Below, one piece after another: positions 1 through 11,778 of a DNA stretch of 51,928 nucleotides. The DNA is from Basidiobolus meristosporus CBS 931.73. Its lineage: Eukaryota; Basidiobolomycota; Basidiobolomycetes; Basidiobolales; Basidiobolaceae. The stretch spans positions 1 through 51,928 of the forward strand of contig MCFE01000624.1 of assembly GCA_002104905.1 (NCBI GenBank), written 5' to 3'. The first letter of the stretch is position 1; the number at the start of each line of letters is the position of its first letter. The notes under the pieces were generated by a model, which worked only from the letters and a program-made list of their open reading frames with translations, made no database searches and was not told where the DNA came from. Both the position numbers and the translations under genes were made by a program.

Positions 1-408
1 TGTTGGCTACTTCTTACCCGCTGCATCAAGCTCTTGCCACACTTCTGGCGTCGTCCCCAGGATATTATCTATGTGCCAGCGTTTTTGCTGTTCAACTACT
101 ATTTCGCAATCATGAAGCTGTATGCGCTTTTCACGCTGCACGTGACCGCATGGGGGACTCGACAAGGGGTGGACCTCGAATCGAGCGAACTGGACGAGAA
201 AAACCGCCAGCATCTAATGAATGAGAAAGCAGCCACGAGTTCTCTAGAATCGAGCCCGCCAGAAGCTTCGGATATCGTGGGTAGCACCCGCTCCAACAAT
301 TCTCACATATATCTGGACGTGCCCTTTGAAGCCGGTCATTCCGAAGAGATCCTCTCGCCGGCGCCAGTGCACGCCCCTTCGGATGTTCCATCAAAATCAG
401 GTGTTTGA
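1..408 (+). CDS. GT2 polysaccharide synthase (chitin/hyaluronan synthase-like), C-terminal fragment
   Basis: The frame is open from base 1 and ends with TGA at 406-408, so only the last 135 residues are present. The fragment begins with a basic, Pro-rich juxtamembrane stretch (LLPHFWRRPQDIIYVPAF), then a hydrophobic aromatic helix of about 20 residues, then LHVTAWGTR. A membrane helix followed by a W-G-[TS]-R box is how fungal processive family-2 glycosyltransferases (chitin synthase and hyaluronan-synthase-like enzymes) end after their catalytic core. The last ~80 residues are a polar, acidic cytosolic tail with no recognised domain. Known for the family: plasma-membrane synthesis and extrusion of a UDP-sugar polymer. 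Catalytic motifs (D, D, QxxRW) lie upstream of the window, so substrate and class cannot be assigned. The gene is convergent with the coiled-coil gene at 1056. Confidence 0.62.
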   Translation, partial: CWLLLTRCIKLLPHFWRRPQDIIYVPAFLLFNYYFAIMKLYALFTLHVTAWGTRQGVDLESSELDEKNRQHLMNEKAATSSLESSPPEASDIVGSTRSNNSHIYLDVPFEAGHSEEILSPAPVHAPSDVPSKSGV

Positions 409-1055
409 TTACTCCGCACTCTACCTAGAAAGTAGAGAATTGTCTGGTTGCTCACCCGCCATTAGAATTCCCCCTCTTATTTACCTATTATGATGCACTG
501 AATGTATTCCACTATTCTACCAAGACTTTGAAGCTACCCCAAGTAGTAGGCTGATATCTCGTGTTCTAATTTGTGGGCTTCTCCAACCCATTGCGACGTG
601 GTTTGTTTCCGGATAGTCTCCAATCGCCATGAAAGAGCGAGTGCTCGTCTATTTTGTCTGGACAATCCGTCGCAAGTTCCACTCGCTCCCAGTCGAAAGG
701 AGGTCAATAAAATTACTTGTCTGCACATGGGAACAGGACTTATTTGGTACCTATTCAACCTTAATGGGAGGAGATCTCAGACAGGATTTAGTAAGCATTC
801 ATATTAATATGGCGATGTGTCATCTGCACTGGACACCCCTTTCTAAAATGGAAACATGTGTAAGGAGCAATAGGTTCTGGAATGATGCCATATAGAATAC
901 TCCGGCATTGATGGTGAATAATCTTTAATAGCTGTTTATGTCAGATCAACGTGATCATTTTCTATCGGTTTGGTGGGCCAAAATGGAATAGAATGGTTTG
1001 CAGTAGGTGGCTATAGGATAGGCAGGGTGCACAACGCACTGATATTCCCGTGCTG
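409..1055. other. Convergent intergenic spacer, no gene seen
   Basis: This 647-bp spacer separates the stops of two convergent genes. Short open frames occur on both strands around 530-900 but have no recognisable protein character, splice structure or neighbour logic. I see no RNA gene. Confidence 0.5.
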
Positions 1056-2567
1056 TTACACGTCAAGGGTTTCCAGCCTCTCCTTCAACTTTTGCATTTC
1101 GTTGGTTAACCTACGGTTGTCGGCGGACACTTGCCTTAGCTTACGATAGGCTTGCGCAGAAATCTCATCAAATTGGGAGCGAGCGTTTTCCATCGACTTC
1201 AGCAACGCCGTTCTAGCAGAATGCTCTAACGATAACTGTCTTTTCATCTTTTCGAGCTCTTTCGTTAAATTCGAGTTCTCCAATCTCAAGGCCTCTATCT
1301 GAGTTTCACGCTCTTTATCGTTTCGTATAGGATCTTTCAGGATGGATGGGAATTTTGGGATTGCCGGCCTGGTTGGGGTGTTAGGTGGCAGAGGCTGTGA
1401 GGACGGACTTGACTTCTCTTCTGTCATGGTATGAAAACTCTCATTAGAGGAGAACGAGGACGAGCGAGAGCGAGCGACAGGGTCTTCGGGGCTATCCTCT
1501 CCTGAAAAATGTATCACTTCTTGCTCAGGTTTGAATGTCACTTTGGTGGATCTTGGGCTCTCCGTAGGCTCGGGCAGAGGCAGCGCAGTCCTAGGTCTAG
1601 CAATTGTGAGCTTTCGAGTGTTATCAGACTTTGGTGCAGGGCCAAGTTGGAACGGAGGGGATGCTATGGAGTGGGGTGGAGGATGTGGTTTATCAGTTGG
1701 GAGAAGAGGCAATGTTGGGGTAGAGAATGATCTTGATGACACTCTCAAAAGTGGTGGGGGCGTGACCGGCAGCCCAGTATCGGTCCAATCCTCTTCTTCA
1801 TCGTCATCCCTTTCATCGGGTGACGGGTAGTTCGGGGAGTACTGTTCTTTAAGCGAATGAGACGTACTTTTGTTGTGATCAAATAGGCTTTCCACTGGGG
1901 ATGCTTGCGGAGATATATTGAAAAATGAGGCAGAAGGTGATTGAGGGGTTAATAAATCGGACGACACGACAGTCTCCCTATCCCCGTACTTTCTGGATTT
2001 CTTACCAAAAGTCTTTTTAATCAGAGAACTAAGGGATTTCTTCTCTGCATGGCCCAGAGGCCCTGAAGATGACGTATCTGAATTGGTCTCCGTGTCGCTC
2101 TCGTGAAAGCCATGGTCAACAGGGCTAGCAATGTCTTCGCATAAGATAGGTGGTAAGGAACCAGGGGCGTGCGGACTATTGGAATATACATACGGCACCG
2201 AGGTTCGGGGCGGTCTACTCACAGCTTTATGTTGCAGCTTATGAGAGAAGTTGTCGAAAGAGATTTGTTTCCTGAGGACCCTCCTTGGAGAATGTTGATT
2301 TGCTTGAGTATTCTCCAGTCCAGTATTTGATAGGGAGCCACGCCTAGCGGAGGCTAGTGTCAGACGTGCTGGCGGCTCGTTCTTCAAGATACGATCAAAC
2401 TCCTCGGTTGTCATGACACGCTTTTCTCGACTTTCACCCAGACTTTTGATTAAACGAGGGGATATTGGCGGGGGAATACTGCCCAAGGCCTACAAAAGAC
2501 AGCTTAGCAATAGTACCGTACCGTATCAATGGACCAAACTTAGCTATACCATAGCTTCGGAACTCAT
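1056..2567 (-). CDS. Coiled-coil, Ser/Pro-rich protein with candidate PP1-docking motif (two exons)
   Basis: The long minus-strand frame has no ATG at its 5' end. It begins at a splice acceptor (tttgtag), and upstream an ATG with a good context (gaaaccATG) opens a six-codon first exon. Proposed exons: 2567-2550 and 2489-1056, with a 60-nt GTATAG...TAG intron in phase 0. The protein is 483 aa and starts MSSEAMALGSIPPP. It is mostly disordered and rich in Ser, Pro and acidic residues. A basic patch (LIKKTFGKKSRK) lies near residue 165. A KVTF motif lies at about 322-325, followed by hydrophobic VIHF. The last ~88 residues (396-483) form a leucine-rich coiled coil. KVxF followed by a hydrophobic pair is how many regulators dock on protein phosphatase 1; that role is inference. 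No catalytic domain is visible and I do not recognise an orthologue. Confidence 0.8.
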
Positions 2568-5500
2568 GGTTTCGCTGGAGTTATGAGTTAGTACTGGGAC
2601 GGAATGGGTTTTGGCAGGAGGGTGTGGTTATGGTTCGAGAAAAGAACCTATTAGGGTAAGGGTCTGCGGGAGCGGTAAAGTAGTCGGTAGGTCAAAGTGA
2701 AAATGGAGGGCAGAAAGGTTTGCAGATATGGGCCAGAAAAATGGAATATAAGGAGAATAGAAATGGCTAAACCTCAAGTAGAAGGGCTGCCTAATTATAA
2801 TCAGGGAGGTAAATACAGGGACAAACTAATGGTGACCCCATGAAGCCAAACAATGGAAGGATAGATGATCATGAAAGAAGAATATGTATCTACTCAAGCA
2901 CCATGAAAGTCATCATAATAAATCAATTTATTGCACTACATCAAAAATGGTTTCATCTCGATCAAATTTGTACCAGAGCATGGATCTTAGCAGAGTGGCT
3001 GCAACGGCCACAAGTAGTAAGTATCGATTTGGACAGTTGTCACTCCACCACGCATATGTACAAAGGGAAGATGCGTCTAAATTTGTGCCCCTTCCATAAT
3101 AGGGTGCATGGGATAGGATTGGATGAACTCGATAAGTGCGATACTCATTAGATCAGTCTATCAAACGGAAAAAAGACACCACTGACCGCTATATATGGCA
3201 GGTAGTATTCGGGATTCCCAACCATCAGTTGGTTTGGCGCCAATCACAAAGGCTCACCACCCTTAATCCTAATAAGTTTGCAGAACCCTGAAAAAATTAG
3301 GGCGACAATATGCTGAAATTAAATGGGCCACAAGCAGCAAATCACTTGATCAACGTAGAGATGATGTTGAAACAGTAAACATGAAGCTTGCTGTTTGGTA
3401 GTTACGTGCGTCGTGCATCGGACTGTCCATCTCTGTGGACCACGCAGACACACACCATTTGGCAATTGGCGCGGGTGACTCTGCGGCTACGATCTGTGGT
3501 TAATGGCGGATGGGCCCTATGACTCTCAATCACTAGGGTTCGCAGGCTTATCGCAATAAGCATTGGCTTGGGTGAACATGCCATGAAACCTACGCAAGGT
3601 ATATGTTTGCAATCTGTGCTACTTCCTGGAATGACGGTTTATTGGGTACCAGCTACCCTTATTCAATATAGCCCCACTCCAATAGAGAAATCACCTCCTT
3701 TTTGGAGACTGGATTCGATTTCTTGCCTGCTACCTGCTTGACCGACCTATCATAATGGAGGGATTCCACGGACTCTCCATTCATTTCTGCAAGCAACGTA
3801 ATTTTGGATACCATTGCCGGATGGATGCACTATTGACACATTCAGGTAAATTCGCACCGTTGATGCAAGGGAACATTCTAGCATGACTAATCGAATAAAT
3901 TGCCCAGCACCACACATAGAAAATGGCGAGCTTGCTAACAAATAGAGTCTATTAGCAAGCATAGCCCCTCTCGCACCAGAAAAATACTAATTGCATCTTG
4001 GTAATGTTTCTCATTTAGCCTAATCTGTTGGTTGGTTTCTCAGCTTGTTGGGTACCAGAAGAATTCGGACAATCTCCTGAGTGGTAGAGAGCACCTGCCA
4101 CCGCTCAGGCAGCATTCGAGTATAGGCCCAAGCCACCGTAAGCAAACGCTTTCAATTTGTGATGGTTGTAAGAAATGGCCAATTAGTGCCCAGCAGATGT
4201 AGATTTTAGAGTAGATTGCCGTGACTGAATCGAGACTTGTGTACGATATATCAACTATATTTTGTCTTTACGGTGTGAGCTCGGCATTGGACCCCTGCTG
4301 CCAAATTTCATGGTCCAGCTCAGCGCACGAAGGACTTCCTGTCTGCTAATTGCAGAACACATCCCCTATAGTATCTGAGGCAAGCGCTTGTCAAAGCTGA
4401 GCAGGTGCACTCCTTATCGAATGCTGGAATAGGCATCAAAGCAGCCCAATGGATTCGCGGTAGTTCCCCTGGTTTATGGGCGGTGACTATTTTATTTTGT
4501 TTATTTGCTGCCCATTCTGTGAATAAGGATCGTCCATGATAACCTCGCCAAGTGAATCATCACCTCCGAAGTACCATGGCAGAACGGCTACCATGCTCAT
4601 TCATGCAGCCTTCAGGGTTGGGATTATGAGCTATGATACTCAGGAGAACACAGATAGATTGGTGTTGATGATTGATCAGTTTTGCATTGGAGAGCGACCT
4701 CCTTCATTGGTGAATCTCGAGCATGTGTACACAAGTGATGTAATTATGTGCAGTAAATGTGTTTAATCCTTCTGCATGTCTCCGTAATCGGCTATTAGCC
4801 TGTTGCCGACTCTTTCATTAGACTCAGGATCTAGATTGTGCCCAATGAACAGAGGATTTGCTGTGGGTCATGTGACGAAGACCCAACCTCACAGTCGTAT
4901 TATCCCAAGATACTACAGCGCCTTATCATTCGGTAACGCCATGAGATAAAAGGAGTAAACACTAGCTACGAACTATAGAATGTTATCAACATTCATACAT
5001 GTAAACGATGATGGTGGACAAAGGGCTAGGCTGGTGTAATTGCTTGTTATTGAGCTCCGATAGGTGGTACTCGACACTTGAAGCCTCATACAGGCAACTT
5101 TGATGATAGACGGATCTGCCTTGTCTGCACCCAACTCAACAATGCAGTACACTGGGTATTCGCCATCTGATGCCAATCGCAACCAAGGTGTAGTCAATTG
5201 GTATCATTTCCAACTTCTGGCTGCTGTCCTTTTAGTGACGTTAAAAATCGGGGAACACATGTGCTTCATGTGCGGCCAGTACTCTTCAGGGGAAAGCAAT
5301 GAAGTATAGGTGAATATTTAATAACATTTACATCACTCTTAATAACCACAATACCATCTTAAAACCAAGTCTGTGTTGGATCCATTCAAGATGAATTTCA
5401 CATTAAAATGAACCAGAAGTAAACTCGAAGGCCCCAGCTGTATACTCAGAGATCTTAGAGAACACATGAAGATTGTAAAAAAGCAACTCAAGCCATGCAA

Positions 5501-7077
5501 GTGTCACACCAGGGTTGACGATATTTGCTGGTCAGAAAACATGTTTGTGTACCTGCAGCCATGATTACAAAATCAAATCAAATGAAGCCTCACTACCAGG
5601 CCTGGTGCCTAAATAATCACCATCTGCAACAGCCCAGCCTATCTCTTAAAGCCTACCACCAAGCAGCACCATAGGTGAACGGTGGACTGTTGTACATAGA
5701 AACCAGACCTGGTACTTTGGCTGGATAAAGTCTGCTGTAGTGGTGCAAAATTGAGGATAGGTGTACCCCCTTGCCATAGGAGCGATATATAATTAAGGAT
5801 TATCGGCCTTTTTTCCGATGTAACTTAAGCTAGCCCAACTTCCCCAGATCTTGCTACAGCTATAGGCGATAATTAACCTGGTTGTTGAAAACTAGTTGGT
5901 CATAGTGCGTTGTTTCGGGGCAATGTAATAGCTGGCATTTTTTCCTTTGCGTACAGGTTCATCTTTTACTCTACACATAAGGCCGATTGCAGCACTGCAG
6001 TGTATTTAATTTTGACAGGAATGCCAATTTTAATCGTGTGACATTCATTATCGAAAAGACAGAGGTAAGGTGAACGGATCGGAAAATCATTTACGCACCG
6101 TCGAAGCATTCATAAACATCACACAAGTTGCCATCAAAGAAAAAATATTCGGAGGCATCCTTCGATAGACCCCCTGGCTAGCGTTTCTCATCGAAGCAGT
6201 AATATGACATATGGCTGAATTACACCATCCTGACCATTCCTTACTAGTTGGCTTCTTGATTGGGAAGGGACACCTTGATTGCCTGCCTATGTCATTATCG
6301 AGTCTCCTCGTCCGAAACAATCAGGTTTCAAGGCTTGTAATATTAATAATACACTGGTAATCGGCTCAAGAAACCTGGAAGCCCACACACTTCCCATGCA
6401 TTATACATGTTGAACTGTGCACAAATTACATAGCATGAAAAACCTGTGGCTACTCTGCAGTTTTTTCCGTCTCGATTGTGGTGAGTGAGCAGGAGCCCTG
6501 ATCAGAGTGGCAACCTCTTTGAATTGAGCCTGTTCACTCTCCTTTGAGGTGCCATGGACGTGATGATGGCTGGAGTACAGTACAAAACGCCTGTTACACA
6601 TGAGCAAGCTAGGCCCAACCAATGATCGCCACAGACCGAGGCAAATTGTCCACTGAGATATCATGCATGATTGATTTGAACTTGGGAGATATATCCCAAC
6701 TGACCGATTTGCCAATTTCCTGAATACATTTCAAAACTCCAACTGCTAATCTTCATTCGTGGTACACTGTGGTCTGCAGGTAGTATGGGTGGGGCGTTCC
6801 AGGTTTCGGCCGACAGAGAGATGACAGTCATTTTGGCGTGGATGGAGTTGGATTTATTAACGTTGTAACTAGAGCATCTGTTGACACCAGATGGATAATC
6901 TGAGCATACGAGGGAATCAATTACGATGCAAATATTGCCAATTCATACTAGATACTTGGTGTTTTTGTAGATTCGAAGACTACCCGGGGAGGAAGTATAT
7001 GCGTGAAGTGATATTTACAATAGGTTGAAGTGCCATGCTCATGCAAAAATACGCATCAAGCTCATGTTTCCTGGAAG
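2568..7077. other. 4.5-kb gene-poor spacer
   Basis: No open frame here exceeds about 104 codons and none looks like a protein. I found no A/B-box pair for a tRNA, no repeat array and no transposon similarity. CpG dinucleotides are normal, unlike the transposon island further right. It presumably holds the promoter of the coiled-coil gene at its left end and the terminator of the arrestin-like gene at its right end. A short intron-rich gene could have been missed. Confidence 0.4.
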
Positions 7078-8064
7078 CTACACAACTAGGGCAATGTTGA
7101 TTTGGGAATAGGAAGGTGGCGGGACACCAGGGAGGTCTTCTAGAGTGTAGTATGGAGGTAAAGCCTCGAAAATTCGATCCACTGTATCGGAGAGTATAAT
7201 GATGGGAATCTTTATGAAGTGGGTCAAGGTCTGTCCCTGGTGCTTGGCTTCGATTCTGAGCACTATCTCGTGCTTGGTTTCCATGAAAACGTTATCACAG
7301 TCGAACTGTATGTCGTTGGATTGTATGGGCATCACCACCTCCCGCTCAGTGGAATCGGAGAACTCTTTCTCGAACACGACGCGGTGCCACTTCTTCTCCA
7401 CATTGGTCTTGTGGCTCTTCGGCTTTTTGAATGTGGTGATTTCTTTGATGGCGGAATTGATTCTTAAGCATACTCTGTCTGCGCCACCCAGCGGTAGGCA
7501 GCGAATCTGGATAGGGATATCATCCCCAATGCCGTAAACCTTTTTCTGAGCAAAGAACTCGATGCTGAGGACGTTTGGAATGGTGTCGTAGGCAACAATT
7601 GGGTCGTCATTGTGCTGGAAGAAGCGCTTCACCAAGACGGGCTTCTTCACCGATAGTCGTGGTTGGAAATGGGGCCTTTCAGCGACAGCGGTAAGGGAGT
7701 AGTCGCACCTGACAACTTGGGTCTTGATGGTTTCCATGATATTCCCATCCAGTGCAAACTCAAACGGAAACTTCGACTCGCCGGCAGGCATACTGTGCAT
7801 CTCTTCGCTCGGCTCCAAGATGGTCAAGGTTTGGTCTATCAATTTGTCCCGAAACCGGCATTTGCTGTTTAGCAATGCGGTGCTGTAAATCCAATTTATG
7901 TCGCTCTCGCCTTCCAACTTCAGTATGAGGGATTTGACCTTTGCGGGACGTTTGAATCGCACCACCACGACTCCCTTCAATGCCTTGCCAGCAGAGGTGG
8001 ACGGGTGTCCGTAGAGAGCCAGGTATGGGTTGCTGAAGTGGATCTCAATGGTGGAATGTGGCAT
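7078..8064 (-). CDS. Arrestin-related trafficking adaptor-like protein
   Basis: Single exon, 328 aa, ATG at 8064 with a TATA box about 70 nt upstream. The N-terminal half reads as an arrestin_N beta-sandwich: IEIHFSNPYLALYGHP, then GVVVVRFKRPAKVKSLILKLEGE, then FPFEFALDG. Residues ~155-290 resemble the arrestin_C fold (LSIEFFAQKKVYGIGDDIPIQI). The C-terminus carries two PY motifs, PPYY at 303-306 and PPSY at 316-319, the docking sites for WW domains of Rsp5/NEDD4 ubiquitin ligases. Known role of such ARTs: bridging Rsp5 to plasma-membrane transporters to trigger ubiquitination and endocytosis. The protein is short for the family (many yeast ARTs exceed 500 aa) and ends nine residues after the second PY motif, with no long regulatory tail. 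The cargo cannot be inferred. Confidence 0.87.
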   Translation of the reverse strand: MPHSTIEIHFSNPYLALYGHPSTSAGKALKGVVVVRFKRPAKVKSLILKLEGESDINWIYSTALLNSKCRFRDKLIDQTLTILEPSEEMHSMPAGESKFPFEFALDGNIMETIKTQVVRCDYSLTAVAERPHFQPRLSVKKPVLVKRFFQHNDDPIVAYDTIPNVLSIEFFAQKKVYGIGDDIPIQIRCLPLGGADRVCLRINSAIKEITTFKKPKSHKTNVEKKWHRVVFEKEFSDSTEREVVMPIQSNDIQFDCDNVFMETKHEIVLRIEAKHQGQTLTHFIKIPIIILSDTVDRIFEALPPYYTLEDLPGVPPPSYSQINIALVV

Positions 8065-8131
8065 GGTACAGGAAACAGTAATTTATGAGAATCTAGTCCT
8101 ACAGAGAAGTCAGAAATCGGGCCCATGGTTG

Positions 8132-8139
8132 CTTTTATA
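8132..8139 (-). promoter_or_regulatory. TATA box of the arrestin-like gene
   Basis: Minus-strand TATAAAAG lies 68-75 nt upstream of the arrestin-like ATG, a suitable distance for a short 5' leader. Confidence 0.6.
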
Positions 8140-10126
8140 CAATGCATGTATCCAGTATTTACCACGACTATCTGATGCTGCCAAAGATGTCACCATCAGG
8201 TGAGTGTGAATGGTTCCAATTCAATTTGGATCAGTTTATTACCGAAGGGAAACCGAGTTAACTTTGACATATTAAATCCCCTGCCATTGGTTAACCCAAT
8301 TAGTAATGGGGTCGGGAACCCTGGAATTATAGTGAACAGATCATTTACAATTGTTGGGATCACAATAGGCCAAGGAATGGCTGAAGTGGTTGGCTACTCC
8401 AGAATGAAATTCACACAACCTCCAGGCCAGTTTGGCAGACGAAGTTTTACTCCCAAGAATGGGCGAATCCAGTTCGGAATATTGATTCCAATCAACCAGA
8501 ATCATTGATATTGGCCAACTTCACGACCTGATCTCGCGGGATTCTGTAGGTGCTCGGCGCTTTTGAACGACATTGAGTCGGAGCACTGCCCGAACGCCGA
8601 GCATACCCTGGCAAGCGCGTCTGCAGGATCTCAAGAGAGTCCAATAACGGGGCTTGGCAGCTCTCCGGCTACAGGATGCAGCTTCTCTGGGATAGGATGA
8701 GCTTTGTGAGGGGGTGGAGCAAGCAATGGCGTCTGACGAACGGTAAAGGGGAGCAGGTTAAACAAGAATCTTCCATTTTAACTTGTCAATCCTGTGTATC
8801 ACCGGGGTTTTTCCCAAGAGGATCGTATTAAAGACGCTATCCGTAGGGGATATCGCTGTGTTTCGCTATGGCAATAGTTCGAGGGGCTCCCTTTAATTCA
8901 GCGATACCTCGGTCATTTCTCGGCCATTCTGTCCAATTTAACTCTGGTGCGAGGAGTTGGAAACCCGGGAAAATGATCACTAGGTGTCACTGATTCCTGC
9001 AATGCGCTAATGAAGTCAGGATGGCATGGGCTCTATTAGGAATTTCATTAATGCCAAAAACAGTCAAGGACTGTCTTTACGAATAGTCAATTTCCATGCT
9101 AGCTTAAAGTTCCCATGAAGCGTTTCAAGTGTTGTCAGTCAAGAAGCGCATCCGGATCGCCTATCAGATATCGGCAGTGCGAGGTTTGCTGCTACATCGA
9201 ATACAACACGTCGGTTCAAACACCCGCCCATTGCCCAACCAGCCGCCACGACCTGACCCCCTACGTAGTGATGGGCTAGCTGTCCGATGCTATCTGGCTG
9301 GTGGGTTGTTCGATTGGATCTTGCTATCTGGGCTGGCGCTGCAGCAAGAGATAGCAGGAGCTCCATGCTGCAGCAGAACTGTCAGGCATTTGTTACACAC
9401 CCATGGTTTGCCCACTTGCATCCTTGACACTAATTCTGCTACCCTAGGCATCACATGGATTTCCTGCTTTTAGTATTAATGGACCCGTGATGACATTCGA
9501 CGCACTCATGTCTACCATGACTCAGCAGATATGTCCACTCTCCTCATCACGGATCACTGACGTCAAACGGATTTGGGAAAGTGGATCAGAGCGCGTACTG
9601 TGCAGGTGACAAGCAACGTCAAGGCTAAGAGGTGATGCTAGCATGAGGCTCACAGGGGCTATTGTGTTGTTCCATTACCATTTATCAAATTGGACTCATC
9701 TGAACGCATATTAGCCCACCACAATACTGCCATCAACGAGCACCACAGTATGCGACTCTAGTGCCGCTCCATTAGTGATGTTTCAACTGAATTGGTCCGG
9801 CTGCCTTGTGCTACCTCGGCTGTATTAAGGATGCATAGGTCATCAGGTGTGCGAAGCAACGGCTTTGATCACCTTCATTCCAGGCGTGTTTGTTTGGCTG
9901 CAGGTAACCATGGACTAATCGAATATAGGCCGATATTTATTTGACCAACGCTACCACAATAGAATGGGAATAAGACGAGGAGCGATTGGCTGGGCTAAAC
10001 TGCTGTACTCAGGAAATGCTTGAATCTAATTCTAGAACAACGGGAAAGATGTAACCATCATGCTTGGGGCTGCTGTCATCCGTGTGACATGGGGGATCGA
10101 GTCATGATATGCCAAATGATGAAAGC
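8140..10126. other. 2-kb spacer, no gene seen
   Basis: Only short open frames (114 codons or fewer) with no protein character. The segment has ordinary base and CpG composition. It lies between the promoter of the arrestin-like gene and the 3' end of the TMEM198-like gene. Confidence 0.4.
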
Positions 10127-10888
10127 TTACTTCTCACTGCGACCGCTGTAGGTCTTAAACTGCACGAAAACCCCGACCAAAAACAATATTGCCAGAGAGG
10201 CCAGCATGCCGTAGACCGCACCGGTGGTGTGGTAAAACGTTTCTCCTCTGCCGTTGAGGAAATCCAGTAGCTGCTGGGTGAACCCAGTGCGCACGAAATA
10301 ATCCACCCCTACAACCAGGGAGTAGGAGCCAATGAGGGCGGTCCCAACGATAAGGATGGGCTTCTCGAAGAAGAAGATCAGCACCATGCCCACCACCACG
10401 AAGACCCCGATGAAGACGTAGCGTGCAGTGGAGTTGGTTATCAGCAGGCCATCCTTGAGAGACAGAATGAACATCGAGAGTGCAAACCCGCCCAACCCAC
10501 CAATGGCCAGCAGCCCCAGTTTCCAAAGGCAGGCAAACAAGAAGCCCCCGATGAGGCCGCTGACAATCGAAACTACCATGTAAATGGTGGCCCTGGAGGA
10601 CGTGGATGGAGCCTCGATCTCGTAGCAAATGATGTATGCTATGAAGCCAGTGGTGATGAAGCCAGCCAGAAACAAGAGGACCTTGAAGAATTTTTGGCCC
10701 AGGAAGCAGAAAAAGAATCCCACCGCGATCATGATCCCGGCGATAATCGAGGTCTGTGGTGTGATGGTGTAATCGCCGGGATTGGTAGGAAGATCTACAT
10801 TGGGTATGTCTGGAGCACCCCAGACGGTGCCCACCAGTGCAGCAATCACAAGGTAGATAGATAATGCTTTTGTGGCCAGAGCGAGCAT
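10127..10888 (-). CDS. TMEM198/DUF4203-like seven-helix membrane protein with signal peptide
   Basis: The frame opens at an ATG at 10942, but a TATA-like TTTAAATA ends only 9 nt above it, too close for a transcription start. The next ATG, at 10888, gives 253 aa and starts directly with a signal peptide (hydrophobic LSIYLVIAALVGTVWGA, likely cleaved near residue 24-26). About seven hydrophobic helices follow an extracytosolic stretch (PNVDLPTNPGDYTITPQ). Glycine-rich helices (GLIGGFLFACLWKLG, GGLGGFALSMF) and the conserved-looking GTALIGSYSLVVGVDYF segment are typical of the DUF4203/TMEM198 (TM7S3) family. In animals TMEM198 is reported to promote Wnt co-receptor phosphorylation; no such role is implied for a fungus, and function and location here are unknown. 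No intron is needed. Confidence 0.72.
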   Translation of the reverse strand: MLALATKALSIYLVIAALVGTVWGAPDIPNVDLPTNPGDYTITPQTSIIAGIMIAVGFFFCFLGQKFFKVLLFLAGFITTGFIAYIICYEIEAPSTSSRATIYMVVSIVSGLIGGFLFACLWKLGLLAIGGLGGFALSMFILSLKDGLLITNSTARYVFIGVFVVVGMVLIFFFEKPILIVGTALIGSYSLVVGVDYFVRTGFTQQLLDFLNGRGETFYHTTGAVYGMLASLAILFLVGVFVQFKTYSGRSEK

Positions 10889-10950
10889 TGCTAATTTAAT
10901 GTTGTAGATGAATGTAACAGTCACTGATAATCGTTCAAGCATCCGATTGC

Positions 10951-10958
10951 TATTTAAA
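10951..10958 (-). promoter_or_regulatory. TATA-like element that favours the downstream start
   Basis: TTTAAATA on the minus strand lies 63 nt above the ATG at 10888 and only 9 nt above the upstream in-frame ATG at 10942, supporting the shorter protein. Confidence 0.4.
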
Positions 10959-11778
10959 GCTTCCGATGTCTTGTGGAGAGCACGGCTTGGTTCAAGCTCT
11001 TGACTAATAAAGAAAATCTGCGATGGGCGCGGCTCATCACCCTAAGCCCTTCATCGTTGTCCAAAACCAGCCATGTACCTAGGTAACATCGTGGAAGTGA
11101 CTTGGCGGGGCTGATCGTACCCTGCTTATTCGATTGTGCCGACGTTCAGATGTTGGGTCTCCTGCGAATTCCCATGTTAAGGGAGGACCTAGATCCCATC
11201 ATGGCTCGCTCTGGCAACCGAACATGGCTACGGACATGGTATAGGCATGCTTTCCCAGACACCGACATTCCGCGACCTACTAGATGTGGAGTCGCCGTTG
11301 AAATTCATTAATCACCGATAAAATCCCCATTTAATCTTGATAAGCCTGACTATTGGAACCAATCGCTATGCGATCTCTCCAGTCTCAACAGATGACTGTG
11401 AATCACGTCGCGTTACCAGTTTGGCTGAACGGTCGTTGGGATCTATCCAATGAATTGTGGTATCCTACAACAGTTGAGACTGCTATTTGTGTTTCACGCT
11501 GAAGGGGGCTGTATTCATGAAATCGAAGTGGGTTCATACGAGTTGGACTCGCTCTCTACATGCAAAGCTTTAATGTTGATATATCATGCACATGCTTAAC
11601 AGTCTTGGTTTCCCAGTGCCCAATCAATCGATGGTTCAAAATTTATCTCAAAAGTGCCCTAGACACTGGTTGGTACGAAAAAGTGCTCTAGAAGGGGCTG
11701 TAAAGGTGGAATGAAGATCATGAATACTGAATAGCAAAGTTACAAGTGGAATAAATAGGCGACGACTATGCTAATGGT
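10959..11778. other. Spacer between TMEM198-like gene and GGC1
   Basis: 820 bp with normal CpG content. It holds upstream sequence of the TMEM198-like gene and downstream sequence of the carrier gene. No further feature is seen. Confidence 0.4.

Noticed and set aside
530-900. Overlapping 70-90 codon frames on both strands
   Set aside because: No domain, no good start context, no splice signals; they look like chance frames in a convergent spacer.
2840-3151. 103-codon + strand frame
   Set aside because: Composition and residue pattern are not protein-like, and overlapping frames are equally long.
9200-9240. GGTTCAAAC resembling a tRNA B-box
   Set aside because: No A-box at the right distance and no cloverleaf could be drawn.
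9129-9473. 114-codon + frame with a minus-strand shadow
   Set aside because: Mutually antisense frames with no recognisable feature.
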